Assembly: GCF_024713975.1 (NCBI RefSeq)
Contig: NC_091100.1
Location: forward strand, 25,371,501 to 25,435,500
Length of the DNA stretch: 64,000 nucleotides
Direction of reading: 5' to 3'
From: Paralichthys olivaceus
Taxonomy: Eukaryota; Chordata; Actinopteri; Pleuronectiformes; Paralichthyidae
Shown here: one piece after another, positions 12,530 through 25,718 of the stretch
Position numbering within the stretch: the stretch's first letter is position 1
Layout of the letters: each line of letters opens with the position of its first letter
Program-made: the position numbers and the translations under genes
Notes under the pieces: generated by a model
The model's database searches: none
What the model saw: only the letters and a program-made list of their open reading frames with translations
What the model was told of the DNA's origin: nothing

Positions 12530-13160
12530 GGCTGGCTCTCACACTATGCAGGACATTATGTGGAGACGCTCCGATTGCTGCTGATATATCGGGCAGTACC
12601 AGAGAGCCTCACAGGCCTTAGAGAGGCCCTCCCTCAGTGCTGTGAGACCCTCCGGTCCACCCCCTGAAACCTCCGGTCTGCTGCACCTTTGTCTCGGGTC
12701 GTGATTCCGTGATTCCACGGTCGCGCGCCGCTGCTGCGAGACATACCAGAGAGGCGTGGCCGCGTGCACAAGCAATTACACGTCAGAACAACTCTCGATC
12801 GCATCCCTCCATTATCAGAACATAGCGGGGGCGCGCAGCTTGGAGGCGGACAGGCCGGACCGAGCCTTCGCTGGCGGCGGGACCCGGGCACACGCCGCTG
12901 CTGAGGGCGTTTCCGCTCGGTCCACCGGTACGCGGATCGCGTGGGAACCGGTGGATGAGTGGAATGTCCCCGCGACAGACACACACACTCTGCGTGGAAA
13001 CGAGTCCAACCGGTTTGAGACCGTGGACGTTTCGGAGCAGGACATGTCTCCATCGAAGTCGCGTTTCGTAAAGAAGACATTCAAAAAACACACACAATGA
13101 CACACAATCTAAGATACACACAAACAACGTGAAGCCTTCAGCCTCTTACCTCCTCTGTGC
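12530..13160. promoter_or_regulatory. CpG-rich block, candidate promoter of the upstream exon of the Ig-like gene
   Basis: This stretch is GC- and CpG-rich (gcgcgccgctgctgcg, gacccgggcacacgccgctg) in otherwise AT-rich surroundings. Open frames run through it on both strands, as GC-rich DNA often allows, and none resembles a known protein. On the minus strand, agaggag|gtaagag near 13150 is a good splice donor that could join the acceptor before 9581. Promoter function is inferred. Confidence 0.45.
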
Positions 13161-15779
13161 ACAGTCCGTCTGTGCTGGGTGTGGGTTGTGTTGCAGGGTA
13201 GTGTGTCTGGAACGTGTTGCAGGCCGGGTAGTGTATTTGGAATGTGTGTCTGTGCTGCAGGGTGGTGTGTCAGTGCTGTGCAGACATGGCAGCGTCCTCA
13301 CAGTCTGGAAGGGTGGAGTGCTGCCTTCACGGAACCGTCGGAAAAAATCACAGTCCCCACATTGGGACTTGGCTGGTTGGAAATCAGGGATCCAAAATCA
13401 TGTACAGAGCAAGAAAGAATTCATTACCTGGCAACATACAAATCGTGTTTATGGACAGAGAGGGGGGGTTATAACTTAGGAGGGAAATTCAACTTTAAAC
13501 AACACTGTTTGCACCTCTCTTGAAAGCATGTGCATATCAATCTGTGGGGTGATCTTGTGGAATGCACTGGGTGATGAAATCAAACATCAACAGTAGTGAG
13601 GAAGGGGAATGTAAAGCACGTTTAGGGTGATACTGTTATTGGTTCCTTATTTTTCACTCTATAAGGGACAATAGTTGGTGCATAACGGACAATGGTGTAA
13701 TCAGGGGGAGGATCACTGCGGAGGAGGGTGGATTTATGTGATGAATTGAATTATTGATGTATTGATATAGCTAAGGGTTAGGGCTGGACAAGTATTGTTG
13801 CTTCTCCCTACTCTTTTTCGGACATCATTTGTTCATTTATGTTTCATATTGAAATACTGTTTATTATGTATTGTTGTTTTGTTCTTCCTTTGTTTTTTCT
13901 ACATATATATTCAGTTCAAATTAAAAAACAAATCAAATCAAACCCACTAGCTCAGTGCCCGTTGTAGACCTTCCTGTTTTTAATATATATATATATATAG
14001 TGTGGAAATATAAACCTCAACTAACTACAGCAGTAACTGGTCTCTTACACAGGAATGCATCAACACGATATCCAAATATGAAATCACAATATTCAATACA
14101 TAATATGATGTAATAATCACTGGATCGTGGGACTTTTAATACTTGAAGTATATTTCCTGATTATTCTGCTGATATGAAGTGGAAAGTCAAGAGATAGAGG
14201 TAGTGCAGAGGTTTGATGACAGTAATTATTTTATTTATTCAACCTTATTCTAACCAGTAAGTCTCTTGACAAACGTTGTTCTCATTTGGCAATGTAAAAG
14301 TAGTATCCATTAAGACCACACATCATTCATTTATTACTTAAAACATCAGAGGAGGATATGAGACACGCAAGACTTACCCAATAGCTACAGCTTGAGGTTT
14401 CTGGTGTGACTAATGTACTCTAATGTATTGTATAAAACTAGTTCTATGTACTCAAATACCAGTACTAAACAGTATGAAGCCATGCATCGCCTGCAAATAT
14501 TTCAATTAAAAGCTTATTAATAACCAATGAATGGATTCAGTCAACAGAAATGTTGAGAAGCTTTTATTTTGAAACGGGTACAAACATTTATGTAAACAAC
14601 AAAATGTAAACAATTTAACTTAACCTATATTTAAAAGATAATAATAATAAAATAACACTCCATCTAAATTAGGATGCCTTTACTACCAGGTTAAACCAAC
14701 TACCCGTTTCTAATTGTTATGCATCTATCTCAAGGCAACATGTTATGACTAATTTCTTGATGTAAAGTTAACTATTGTGTTTAAAAAACGTTTTTATATA
14801 TATTGTGCATCCTTATTGCACAACAAAGGTATATTTAGAGTGTTGAAGAGGGGGGGGTGGTCCAGTCATATCTAGCAGCGCCCCTGCCACAACCACATGC
14901 AGAGAGGAAACGTCTGGAGCCTCTTTGAATTATACAAGGTGGTGAAGTGGAGAATCAATCCTTCTGCTCCTTCACATCATGGTGGTGTATGGGAGCGTAA
15001 AATCTGCACTGGGAGAAGGGTTTTAAATTCTCTTCTTACACAGCAGAGGTTGAGCGATAATAGACTCTGTACAGTGTATATTCAAATCTATAAACCTATA
15101 CACATATATATTACATGTTTATTATTGAAATATTTCACACTATTCACTTGATTGAACTCATGCTGTGTGAGTAATGCATTTGTTTTGCCTAAAGAAGTTC
15201 TGTTGAGGTAACTGGACTTCTGTTACTGGATTGAATGAGAACTCTGCGGTGAACATGTGCAGTACAGGAACCATCTAACATTGGTAGTGTTGAAGAGAGA
15301 TGATTGGAGCCTCCCCAGTACATTCAATGTTGTAGACATAAGGGAACTTGTGATCGAAGATACAGAAGATTGGCATGTGGCAGTAGTTTTTCAGTTATTT
15401 TCATCATGGTAGGTAGTTGCAATTTGTTACCATGAGTGAAGCTCACAGTAGCTAAGACTCAGAATTGGTGAGTAAGCAATCTTACAAGCTTCCACCAACA
15501 AAGATGAGCAGATTTTGTAAGAGGCCTCTCTGATTCAGTTCTTGTATACACGAAATCCTAGTCTATAACAATATCAAAAATAGTATTGTAATCATGGATG
15601 ACAATGTAAGGCATAAACAATTTGATTGCCTGAGCAGAATATTACAAAATTTGATTCATTACAGTTGTAAAGGAACATTTTCACAAATACATTTCTCTAG
15701 TTGTCATTGATTTAATAAGGCAATTTGTTACAATACAAATGGACCTGTGAACCACTCACTCTTTATTGTGCTTACTGTA

Positions 15780-16205
15780 TTTATCCTTCATTTTCTCCGG
15801 AGGAGCTGCATGTGTGAACGCAAATGTGAAAAATCGGGGACACACACAATAAAGACACTAATGAATGTGTGAAAAGAACATCTTGCTGTGTTGTGATTGT
15901 AAGAAAGGCAAACTGCAGGTAAACTCTGGAGCCAATTCTGCATATTTTACCCACAATTCATGTCTGAAAATGGCTCTATTCACTTACTTACTTCCGAAAT
16001 CACCAACACACCCATTCTCTTGCGGAGGAACTTGAGGAGGATATCCTGCTGTAAACTCACATGTTCTCATTCAGACATTCTCTGGAGAATTCTCGCCAGA
16101 GAAACTCAAGATAATGTTTGGAGCTTCTCACTCGGACATTTGCATTCTCACATATAGCATATCAGGAGACCACCTAGAGTTCAGTGCAGGTGTGAAAGAG
16201 GCTAA
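15780..16205. repeat. Dispersed repeat family 'gtctgaaa', copy
   Basis: It contains ggaggatatcctgctgt, cactcggacatttgcattct and agttcagtgcaggtgtgaaag, matching the family at 11400-11760. Confidence 0.6.
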
Positions 16206-16585
16206 AGATTGCATTCTAAACTAGAGTGACCTGGCCTCCTTCCTGTTTTTTTGTTATCCGCCCTCAGTGTTATCTGAGTGTCTTCCTGCTCGGGGTTGTA
16301 ACACAACCATGACCAACCAAGAATTAATGCTTTATGTTGGAAACATGTAGAATCACCATCACTTGAGATGTGGAAAAGGGAACTGATGACATGTCTTGGG
16401 CTGGAGAGGGAGACATATATGGTTAAAGGTAAATCGAAATGTTTGTTTGTATTTGGGACTCATTTATGTCCTTCCTGTTGTGTGTGTGTGTGTGAACCTG
16501 TGGCTGTTTGAGGGGATGTATATTTGTTCATCGATGTATATGTTTTGATATACACTTGAAAATTCAATAAAAAACTATGACCGAT

Positions 16586-16619
16586 CCTGCCCAGCCTCCA
16601 CAGTGGAATGGTCCACCAC
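16586..16619 (+). pseudogene. Short copy of the proline-rich exon of the Ig-like gene
   Basis: Thirty-four bases here match the minus-strand exon 233-364 with a single difference, encoding PAQPPQWNGPP in place of PAQPPHWNGPP. Orientation is opposite to the gene. It directly follows a LINE-like tail ending in aattcaataaaaaac, and a second AATAAA lies near 16715. It could be a gene fragment moved by retrotransposition or the remnant of a terminal exon of a lost paralogue. Confidence 0.5.
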
Positions 16620-18124
16620 AGCAGCAGTGTAGCTGTGGAGCCCTAACTTCTGTGGTATGCTCCAACTCACAGACACAAAGAGTCATTTTTCACAGCAGAC
16701 AATCGGACTTGTCAGAATAAAAGCCCCCCCACCCCCCTTCTATAAGACTTTAAGCCGACAGACCTCTGTAACGTGTAAAGTTGGGTTGTTGTAGTCATTT
16801 TGTGTCTCTTTGTGGTCATGTTCTGTGTCTCTGTGCTTCTATTTGTATGGTATTGACAAAATGTGACAACACAAAAGACTTACTGTTCTACTAGAACTGA
16901 TGTACCGGTATGTCTAGAATCAGAATTGAACTGAAATCTGAGAAATGTTATTACAATATGACCGAGATCCACTGGTCACAGACATCTAACTAATTTTAAG
17001 ACAAAAATAAATCTGATTGACAAGAGCTGTGACACTGTGTACACAAAGGAAGTTGGTAAACTTTTCAAGTAAAGGCGTGGAACTCTCACCCACCTCAAGG
17101 TGCAAGTGTCAGTCTTTACAGCTTGAGCACTTGGTGTGGAAGTTAATAAGCACACAAGCTATTCTCAGTGGACTTAGCTCATTTCAGTGCAGTACATCTA
17201 CAACATTTGTAAATCATGTATCGCTGATTCTTGGGGCTTTTCAACCTTAATCACAGATTCCAGGTTTCCAAGGGCACACAATAAATATATGCAACTGCTT
17301 TACAATCTCAGAGAGAAATATTTTATATTTCTATGTTGTATACTGACATGAAATGACCAGACTACTGTAACTACCTGAACTTTAAGGTGTTTTATGACTC
17401 CTCCTTAAACTTTTTTTTCTAATTTAACGGTTTCCCTGACAACCTTACAGAGATTCACAGCATAGTCAAATCTCCCCTTCGGCTCTGTTGTGTCAACACT
17501 CTTACAATGCAGTGAACAACCTCTTTTGAGACTCTTGTCCTCACAGAGACTCACAGTTGTGTCTGAAGCTCTGAAGCAGCCAGTCGTATTTGTGTTGTTA
17601 CGCCATGTGCTGACCAGTCAAAGGTCAAGGTCAACAAAGATACTACAAAATATGTTGGAGTAATAATACATTGACTCCCTAATATATGATGTCATTTGAT
17701 TGGTGATGTCATGTAGAAGTCACAATCAAGTCAGAAAATGATGTCATGCATGGTTCTAAAATGCTTTTTTCCAGGTATCTTTGCATCACAGGACTATAGA
17801 CATGACCAAAAACGTATATAGATAAAAAAAAGTCAACAATGATCATATAGTAGAAATTATTTTAACATGGTGTCACTATAAAGTCAGAAAATTTGTGATG
17901 TAATGCATTATGTTTTGCAGACAATAACATTAGAGACAGGATCTACAGCTTATTTAGATTAACCAATCATATGGTATAAATGATGACGTCATTATGCATT
18001 ACTACAATAATAAAAACGCATTCCTGATTGGGGTATATATACAGCATGTATGCAGTCCTGAAAAAGCATATTTTACAGCGTTGGATTTAGACAAATAAGC
18101 TTTTCAAGCAGTGATGATTAGGTC

Positions 18125-18405
18125 CTAACATGGCTGTAATAGAAGGGGATGTCCTCTAACCAGAATGTTGATGGTTTGACCCCAGTCTCCCCCACTCTGC
18201 ATGAACAACTGTCCTAGGTCAAGATACTGAACCCCGGATTGTCCTTGACGGCTGTGCTGACATATGTGAGTGATGTGTGATAGAGAAAATTGTGCACATA
18301 GATGCACTGTATTACTGTGTGTGAATGGTAAAACTGTACTGTAAAGCACTTTGAGTGGTCATCAAGAATAGAAAAGCAGTGTATGATTACAGATCATTTA
18401 TCATT
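18125..18405 (+). repeat. SINE-like dispersed repeat, copy 2
   Basis: Hallmarks are gtcaagatactgaaccccg, then actgtaaagcactttgagtg. It is followed closely by a related copy at 18455-18715. Confidence 0.7.
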
Positions 18406-18454
18406 TACATCCCTGTGAGCGTCTGATAGGAGGAGCACATGAAAATATAAATAT

Positions 18455-18715
18455 ATAGTCGGGGTAGAGCAGGTAGTCCATCAAGGAGTTTGGTGGTTTG
18501 ATCCCAGTCTTCCCCACTATTCATGTCAAAGTATCCTTGGGCAAAATACTGAACCCCAAATTGCCTCTGACAGCAGTGCCGTTCTCATAGAAGAAGTGTT
18601 GCCCACAGATGCACCGATGAATGTTTGTGCGAACGGGTAAATGGGGAAAAAAAAATTCAATACACCTAAGCGCTATATAATTGCAGACCATTTACCATTA
18701 CTATAACCAAGTACA
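18455..18715 (+). repeat. SINE-like dispersed repeat, copy 3
   Basis: It shares ttgggcaaaatactgaacccc and the aagcgctatataattgcag end with the neighbouring copy 2. Confidence 0.7.
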
Positions 18716-19345
18716 TTCATAATATTAAATAATAATAAAAATAATATATACAAATTATTCAAAAAAAGCATATTATCAGTTAATCATTGTGGAATAAATA
18801 AGCTCCAACATATTATTTTTCTTGTGTGTAGTGAGTTTTACCTTTCAAACTAAGAAATCGGGAGAAGGGTGTGGATTTAATAAACACACTCATTTCAGAG
18901 ACTGAAGAGTGAACATTTATCATCATGATGTTACTTCCAGCATTTATGGTAATAGGCAATGATAGATCAATTAATTATGTCAAAACAACATAAATTATCA
19001 ACTTTAACTCAAATATTTGCTGGTTCCCTCTTTTTATAGTCTACATTAAGATTTGACTGTGACCCAGCATAATAAATAATATTATAAGTGATTTTTAAAA
19101 ACATGCATATTGTAGACTATAGTAAAACCTATGCTCCGTGCACAGTCTCAGGCTGTGGGAGGGGTGAGGGGAGAGGTTTATCGTCCTGACTGAGTACTAT
19201 TGTCCTAATCCGTTCTTAGAGGATAGAGGCTTACTGCAACCTCAGGTTGGGTTGACTACAACTATTAGCTCAGTGAGGACCATCCAAGCAACCGGGGGCC
19301 TGCTGCTCAGATCACTGTTATTTCTCTTTTTTTAAATCTTTCTGT

Positions 19346-19348
<3 letters not shown>

Positions 19349-19378
<30 letters not shown>

Positions 19379-19385
19379 TCTCTCT
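19349..19385. repeat. (CT)n microsatellite upstream of stx3
   Basis: Pyrimidine CT run about 190 bp upstream of the syntaxin start codon, probably in its promoter or 5' UTR. Confidence 0.9.
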
Positions 19386-19575
19386 CGGGCTCTGACACCT
19401 GAACCTGGTCAGATCTCCTGGATTAATTGGAGGAGCTATTCATTCCCTCTGGGCTCATTCGGAAGCCATTTTATTATTTTAGGCTAGAAGAAGAACTCTT
19501 TTCCTGTGAGCTTGTCTTTCATAAATCGATCAATCCGTTTATTTTATTTTTAATTTGAACCACAGACTAGTCAGG

Positions 19576-20430
19576 ATGAAGGACCGTCTGGCGCAGCTGA
19601 AGGAGGTAGGCACCGTTTGTGTCATATTTACCTTGTGGACCACCTGTTGCCACCACAGGCCTCGTGTACTGTACACTGATATCCTGTTTGGGTTGTAGGT
19701 TATTGTAGCTAGAGGGAGGCTCCGTTTAGATGACAGGTTTCTAATGAAGTTAATTGTCAACAGTATTATATCAGCATATTTCTGCATTGTTCAATATAAG
19801 AATGTTACATTTTGTAATATAACAAGGAGCAGATTTTATAAAGTAGTTATAGTCGTAGTAATAGTAGTAGTTATAGTTATAGTTGTAAATATATTCAAAA
19901 TGTAGGTGGGGGTTGCTGTTTAGTCCTTATGTCCTGCACTAAATCCGTAATATTCAGTGTTATTATTATTATTATTATTCTGAATGTGTGGTATCGTGTG
20001 ACACTAAGTAGTAGGATAAGATGAAGTGAGTTGGGATCGTGCGGAGGTGTGCACTCATTTAACCTGCAGAAGGCAGTCTCACGTGAGCAGCGGGAAATGT
20101 GAGGCTTCTCTTCAAACATCATCTGGAGCTCAGTGGGGAGACGAGTCCATGTGACACAACAACGTTCACTTTGTGATGTAATCAGGAGATGCTGATACTC
20201 ACATCAGACTGAGAATAACATGTTTTAGAGGAAAGAAGTGAATTAGTTCTGCAGATCTTTTTTTAAGGATGGAACAAATTAAAGTAATAATTGTCCTCAT
20301 CAAACAGATCAAAGCCATTGCTCCACCTACAGTCAGTCAAATGATTTTATTACATACATGTAAATTCCTCAGAAGACAATAGAAAACTTCCACAGCTGTG
20401 CACTTGACAAAGGTATGTATTTTGGTATTA

Positions 20431-20517
<87 letters not shown>

Positions 20518-23500
20518 TGCGTGTGTGTGTGTGTTTAACAGAAGAGTGACGCTGGAGGGGATGACATCGAGGTTCCTGTGGAGAATGAAGCATTTATGGA
20601 TGATTTCTTTACTCAGGTCTGTCAGTCTGTGTCTGTGTGTGTCTATTCCTCACATCTTTATAGACATATATAGATGTATAACACGTTGTTGGCTGATGCG
20701 TGTGCCCATGTATTTCAGATTGAAGATATCCGTATCAGCATTGACAAGGTTGACGAGAGCATCACAGAAATCAAAAAACTCTACTCCACCATCTTGTCAG
20801 CCCCCACATCTGACCAGAGTAACTGCTTCAGATACACACACACTTTTAAATCATTCCTGAAAACGTGTCCTGTCTATGGGGTGCATTCTGTATAATTTGA
20901 TACCTCAATCCTCAAATGTTCCATCCCTGTTAACACCATGTAAAGGACATTGTCACTGTGTTTTAAAACATGCTAGTATAAGGTTTATTATAAGTGAATT
21001 AATCGTTTGTGTTAACCCTTGCTGTTAACAATCTCCCAACACTCTCACTGTCTCTCAGAAACACAGGATGACGTTGAGGCTCTCACCAATGAGATCAAGA
21101 AGTCAGCCAACAACGCCAGAAACAAACTGAAGAGTCAGTATCTGGTCTTTTTACTGTCTTTCTACTTTCTCTTTTAAGAGGCAGATTGAAATAGAAATCA
21201 TCTGCATACCACAGAACCACGTCAGATATTAATTCAATGCTGACGAATGTCACTAAAAAACACAGTTATTCATTTGAACCTGCAGTGTCTGTCAGTGCTC
21301 CCTGGATAACAATATATATCATGTGTAGGTAGATGCACTGTATACTTGACAATAGTTAAAATCAGATTTGAAAAAAAAAATATTGGTCTTATTTCTATTG
21401 TGTATTGTTTACATGTAACCTCTGGAAAATGTTGAAGCTGTCTCATTTTCATTATCTGTTGAGAAGGACAACAGACAACACTAATGGTTATTTCCTGCCT
21501 TTGTGTGTGTCTGTGTGTGTGTCAGGTATTGAACGGCAGCTCGAGTCAAACACAGATGACAGGGCCTCTGCTGACCTCAGGATACGCAAGTCACAGGTCA
21601 GACAATAGGACAATATATGGAATTTGTTTGAGCAGTGCAGAACTGGAGGGGGGAGGTGAAGAAGTTAGAGTTTACACATCCTCACAGTTTTCTGCTGCAA
21701 ACTCTCTTCCTGTTACTTTCTTCTTTAACACTGGTCTCCGTGAAAGAAGAGGGTTTAACTTCAAATTACCCTAAAACCAATGTAGATGTAAGTGCTAGCG
21801 TGAGGATAAGTGAAACCACTGGGGAGAAAACTGCTAATTTACTGAGACACAGCCTCTGCAATATGGTGTTAATGTTATGGCTGCTTGATGACCACTTACA
21901 ATGGTTTTCCACTCATCCATTCACAAACACACACACCTTCATACATACAGAACTTCTCTATCATGTATACATCTCAATTACCTGCTGCTAATATAACCAT
22001 CACCAAAGAACACTCCGACATTTTGAAGGAGCCAGAGATTGAACCGCCAACCTTCTGATTAGTGGTCGCCCCGATCTTACTCCTGAGCCACAGGTGCCAT
22101 CATGTTTTGATGTGTTATCATAATTTAAATTGGGAGCTCCGACAGTCTGTTAGTCTTGCCCACATGGACAGCAGCAGATTCTGTGTTTGATTGTGTTTAA
22201 ACATGTGAGACACCAGCTAGGATCTGATTTAATCCCAGAATTTGTATCGATAAATCCCCTTTCTATGGCAGTCAAGATTCCGAAGAGGCTCCATAGTTGT
22301 AGTTGATTTGTGGTCCTCAGACAAGAATTTCAATAACCCCAAATCAAGCACCTACTACTACAAACGTTTTATCTATGATAAATAGTCTGCTGGACACCAT
22401 TGAGGTTGGATAGAGTGTTTGGTGGATGGCTCACCACTTGCTGATTTGGACCCAGACTGCTCTTATGTTAGGGAGGAAGCTTCTGGCTTATTAACCTGGC
22501 TGCCCTAGAACGATTCTAATACCGGCTACTTGATAAGGTGACGGAGTATTACTACCAAATAATTATCTAACATGCATCTGCTCGAGAGAGATATTTTGTC
22601 TTCTTCTCTGGTTTCACAGCTTGAAACTTTTTTTGCTTACATTTGGGCATATTGATGTATATATTCATCTTTTTAGTATTGATGTGTATGTTTGTATGTA
22701 TTTGTGTTTGTTTTTTCTTAAATGTTTTGGGGTTTTCTTTATTATTCCAGAACAATTTAAACTTGTGACTAAACATTTATGAAGATTGTCTATATTTATA
22801 TTTTTTTCATGACATAAAAAAAGGGGTTTGTACAGCTGCCCTGATGGTCAAAACACAGCATTATACAAAACACAACATTTCACAGAACACAATGAGATTT
22901 CAGTAGCGCTGTTGTTGTGTGTTCTGAAATGTCATTGTGAGATGCAGTCAGTTTGAAATGCCAGCATACAGTATAAATCCTCAACCTCCTCAAACTAAAG
23001 TTAGAAGCTTTGTTTTATTGTAAGCTGTAAACAAAAATATTCTATGTATTTCTGTATGTATTTTTTATGTAAACGCCACTCCACATTCTTATTCCTATGT
23101 TTTCATGTCATTACACATTCCAGTTAACAGTGGGTCTTCATTTCCATTTTCCGCAGCATGGTATCCTGGCCAAGAAATTTGTGGAGGTGATGACAAAGTA
23201 CAACGAGGCTCAAGTTGACTTCAGAGATAAGAGCAAAGGACGGATTGCACGACAGCTCGAGATCAGTGAGTTACAGTTGTTTACTTTCCTGATACTATCA
23301 GACTACACGATGAATGATTTTAGACAGCAAACCTTTGTATGAACACAGTTTTGGTGTTGTGCAGAAATACATGAATGGTTTGTTTTGTGGGTTTATCAAA
23401 AAACCTTTCACATTAACGCAATTATATTCTTTTCACATGTATACATGTCATTGACATGACTTGATTTTATTTTATTGTCATTTAAAATTCGAACAGTTTA

Positions 23501-25672
23501 TCTCACATCTACTATTTTATGCTTACTTTTACCCGTTTTCCAAATATTTGTAAAAAAAGATTCTAACACCGATTCATTTACAACCAACAAACTCATGACA
23601 GCCACCTGTCATTAGTACCTTAGACGAAGTAATAGGACATGTAGATTACATGCTTGTACTGTGAAGAAAGCTGTTTAAATGTAATATCAGCATATATACA
23701 CACAGCAAACACTTGATATTATATTTGATAGTGGGACAGTTCATATGATTTGACAAAAATTAGCTTCAAAATGAAGTTGTGATTGCAGCAGATATGTGAT
23801 AGAACCTGTCCATGTGGTGTCCTCACTGCAGCATCAAACCCAACAAGGTAGCTGTAACTTCAGTCAGGTGTAAAGACACTGCATCCGCTTTTCAATACTG
23901 ATTCATTTAACTGAACACAAAAATATGGGCTTCACTCTCACTTGGCCCTTTTCCTGTGTTATCTCTACATCAGTGACAGTTGCTCAAAGCTGCCATTGTT
24001 TTTGTTTGCCTCCCTTCTGTATTTAAGATGCAGACTTTTCAGTGAGCAGATATTTATCTAACATCTGTCCTTCTGTCCATCACAGCGGGGAAAGCAACGA
24101 CAGATGACGAGCTGGAGGAGATGCTGGAGGGAGGAAACTCTGCTGTGTTCACTGCTGGGGTGAGATTGTCATGGGGAGGTGCTGAACATTAAAAAATCAG
24201 ACCTGAAACCATCAGACTTATCAATTAGTCTGAAAATGATTGGGCAACATTTTTGATAATCAATTAATCATATTAGTTTTCCAGTATTTTCTCTCCAATA
24301 TAAGACTTGTGTCTCAATGTTTTCTGACAACAAAAGAGCATTTTAGAAAATAAAGTTGTTAATTAGTTAACAATCAATAGAACTGTTAGCTGAAGCTGTA
24401 AACACAACTACAACCAGTCGAGCAAATGGATTGTACTTTGGGGAATTTTTGGTGGCTGAATAATGGATGATGGGCATCATGTGTTCTGTGTACATGTGGT
24501 ACTTGCATTCATTCAACTGAGGTCGCAACTCTCGATTAAGCTGCAATATTTTTTTGCAGGACTGTTTAACTGTGCTGGTGGTTCTTCTGCCCAACAGATG
24601 CTCACAGATGCAGATGCCAGTAGAGTGCATGAGTATATATAGTATTGTTCTGTAATTGGAAGGTCGGATGCCACGATCGAACTATGTTCTCCGATGATCT
24701 GCTTCTAGTTTTTTATAGATCAGTTTAAATATTTCTCATTGACCTGCTGACTTCACTTTGTCTTTCTGCTCTCCTCCCCCCCACCACCCCTACACACCCC
24801 TACACACCCCAACACGCCCCAACACCCAAGATTATGGACTCAAAGATCAACCAGCAGGCCCTGAATGAGATCGAGGCTCGTCACAAAGACATCATGAGGC
24901 TGGAGAGCAGCATCAAAGAGCTCCATGACATGTTTGTGGACATCGCCATGATAGTTGAAAACCAGGTACTAAGAGACAACTCTCCCTCTATGATATAACA
25001 GCAGGGCGTGCACTGACATTACCCAGAATGTGCTGCAGTTTGTATTGCAGCTATGTGGCTTTGATGATTTTTACTCTGCTGGTCTGGAATCTGACGTGAA
25101 GTCAATCTACACAGCCCGACACATTTTCACATCCTGGGTCAATATCACGTACACACACATGCCCCTTGCTCTCTGCCTGTCCCCTGGTGTTCCCCTCTCT
25201 TACTTTACTCCATTTTGTCCCGCCCACCTCCAGGGTGGCATGATTGACAGGATTGAGAGCAACATGGACCAGTCAGTGGGCTTTGTAGAGAGGGCGGTGG
25301 CAGACACCAAGAAAGCTGCCAAATTCCAGCAGGAGGCACGCAGGGTAAGTAGATGCAGCACTAACATGGATGTGGCGACCTTTTAGTGAGTTGTTTTTAA
25401 ACTTTAGTTCACGCTGAAACATCCAACATGTAACGATGATAAGTACAACCTTAGGAGCAACATCTCATCTGATGTATAATACAGTATGTTCTTACTTTAG
25501 ACTTCTAGACTATCAGTGTGAACACAAATGTGTCCTGGGCCACATTGAAGGACCATAGCTGATGTCCTCTGAACTGCTACAGTTTCACAATGAACCAAAA
25601 TAGTTTCAACTGAGTTGTTGAGCATTCATTTACTCTCTCTTACCCTCTGTCCCTTGCTCTGTCTCTGTAACA

Positions 25673-25718
<46 letters not shown>

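Larger units (their letters stand above)
13160..19500. other. Intergenic region without a recognisable gene
   Basis: Contents: a LINE-like 3' tail (13780-13940), a (TA)n run at 13984, repeat copies at 15780-16205, a LINE-like tail ending aattcaataaaaaac at 16440-16577, a short match to the proline-rich exon of the Ig-like gene (16586-16619), and two SINE-like copies (18125-18715). No gene was found on either strand. Confidence 0.6.

Noticed and set aside
12634-13127. Four overlapping open frames of 96-148 codons on both strands
   Set aside because: They are frame shadows in CpG-rich DNA. Composition explains the lack of stops, and none resembles a known protein.
20369-20593. Repetitive Cys-Val and His-Thr open frames
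   Set aside because: Pure translations of the (GT)n microsatellite.
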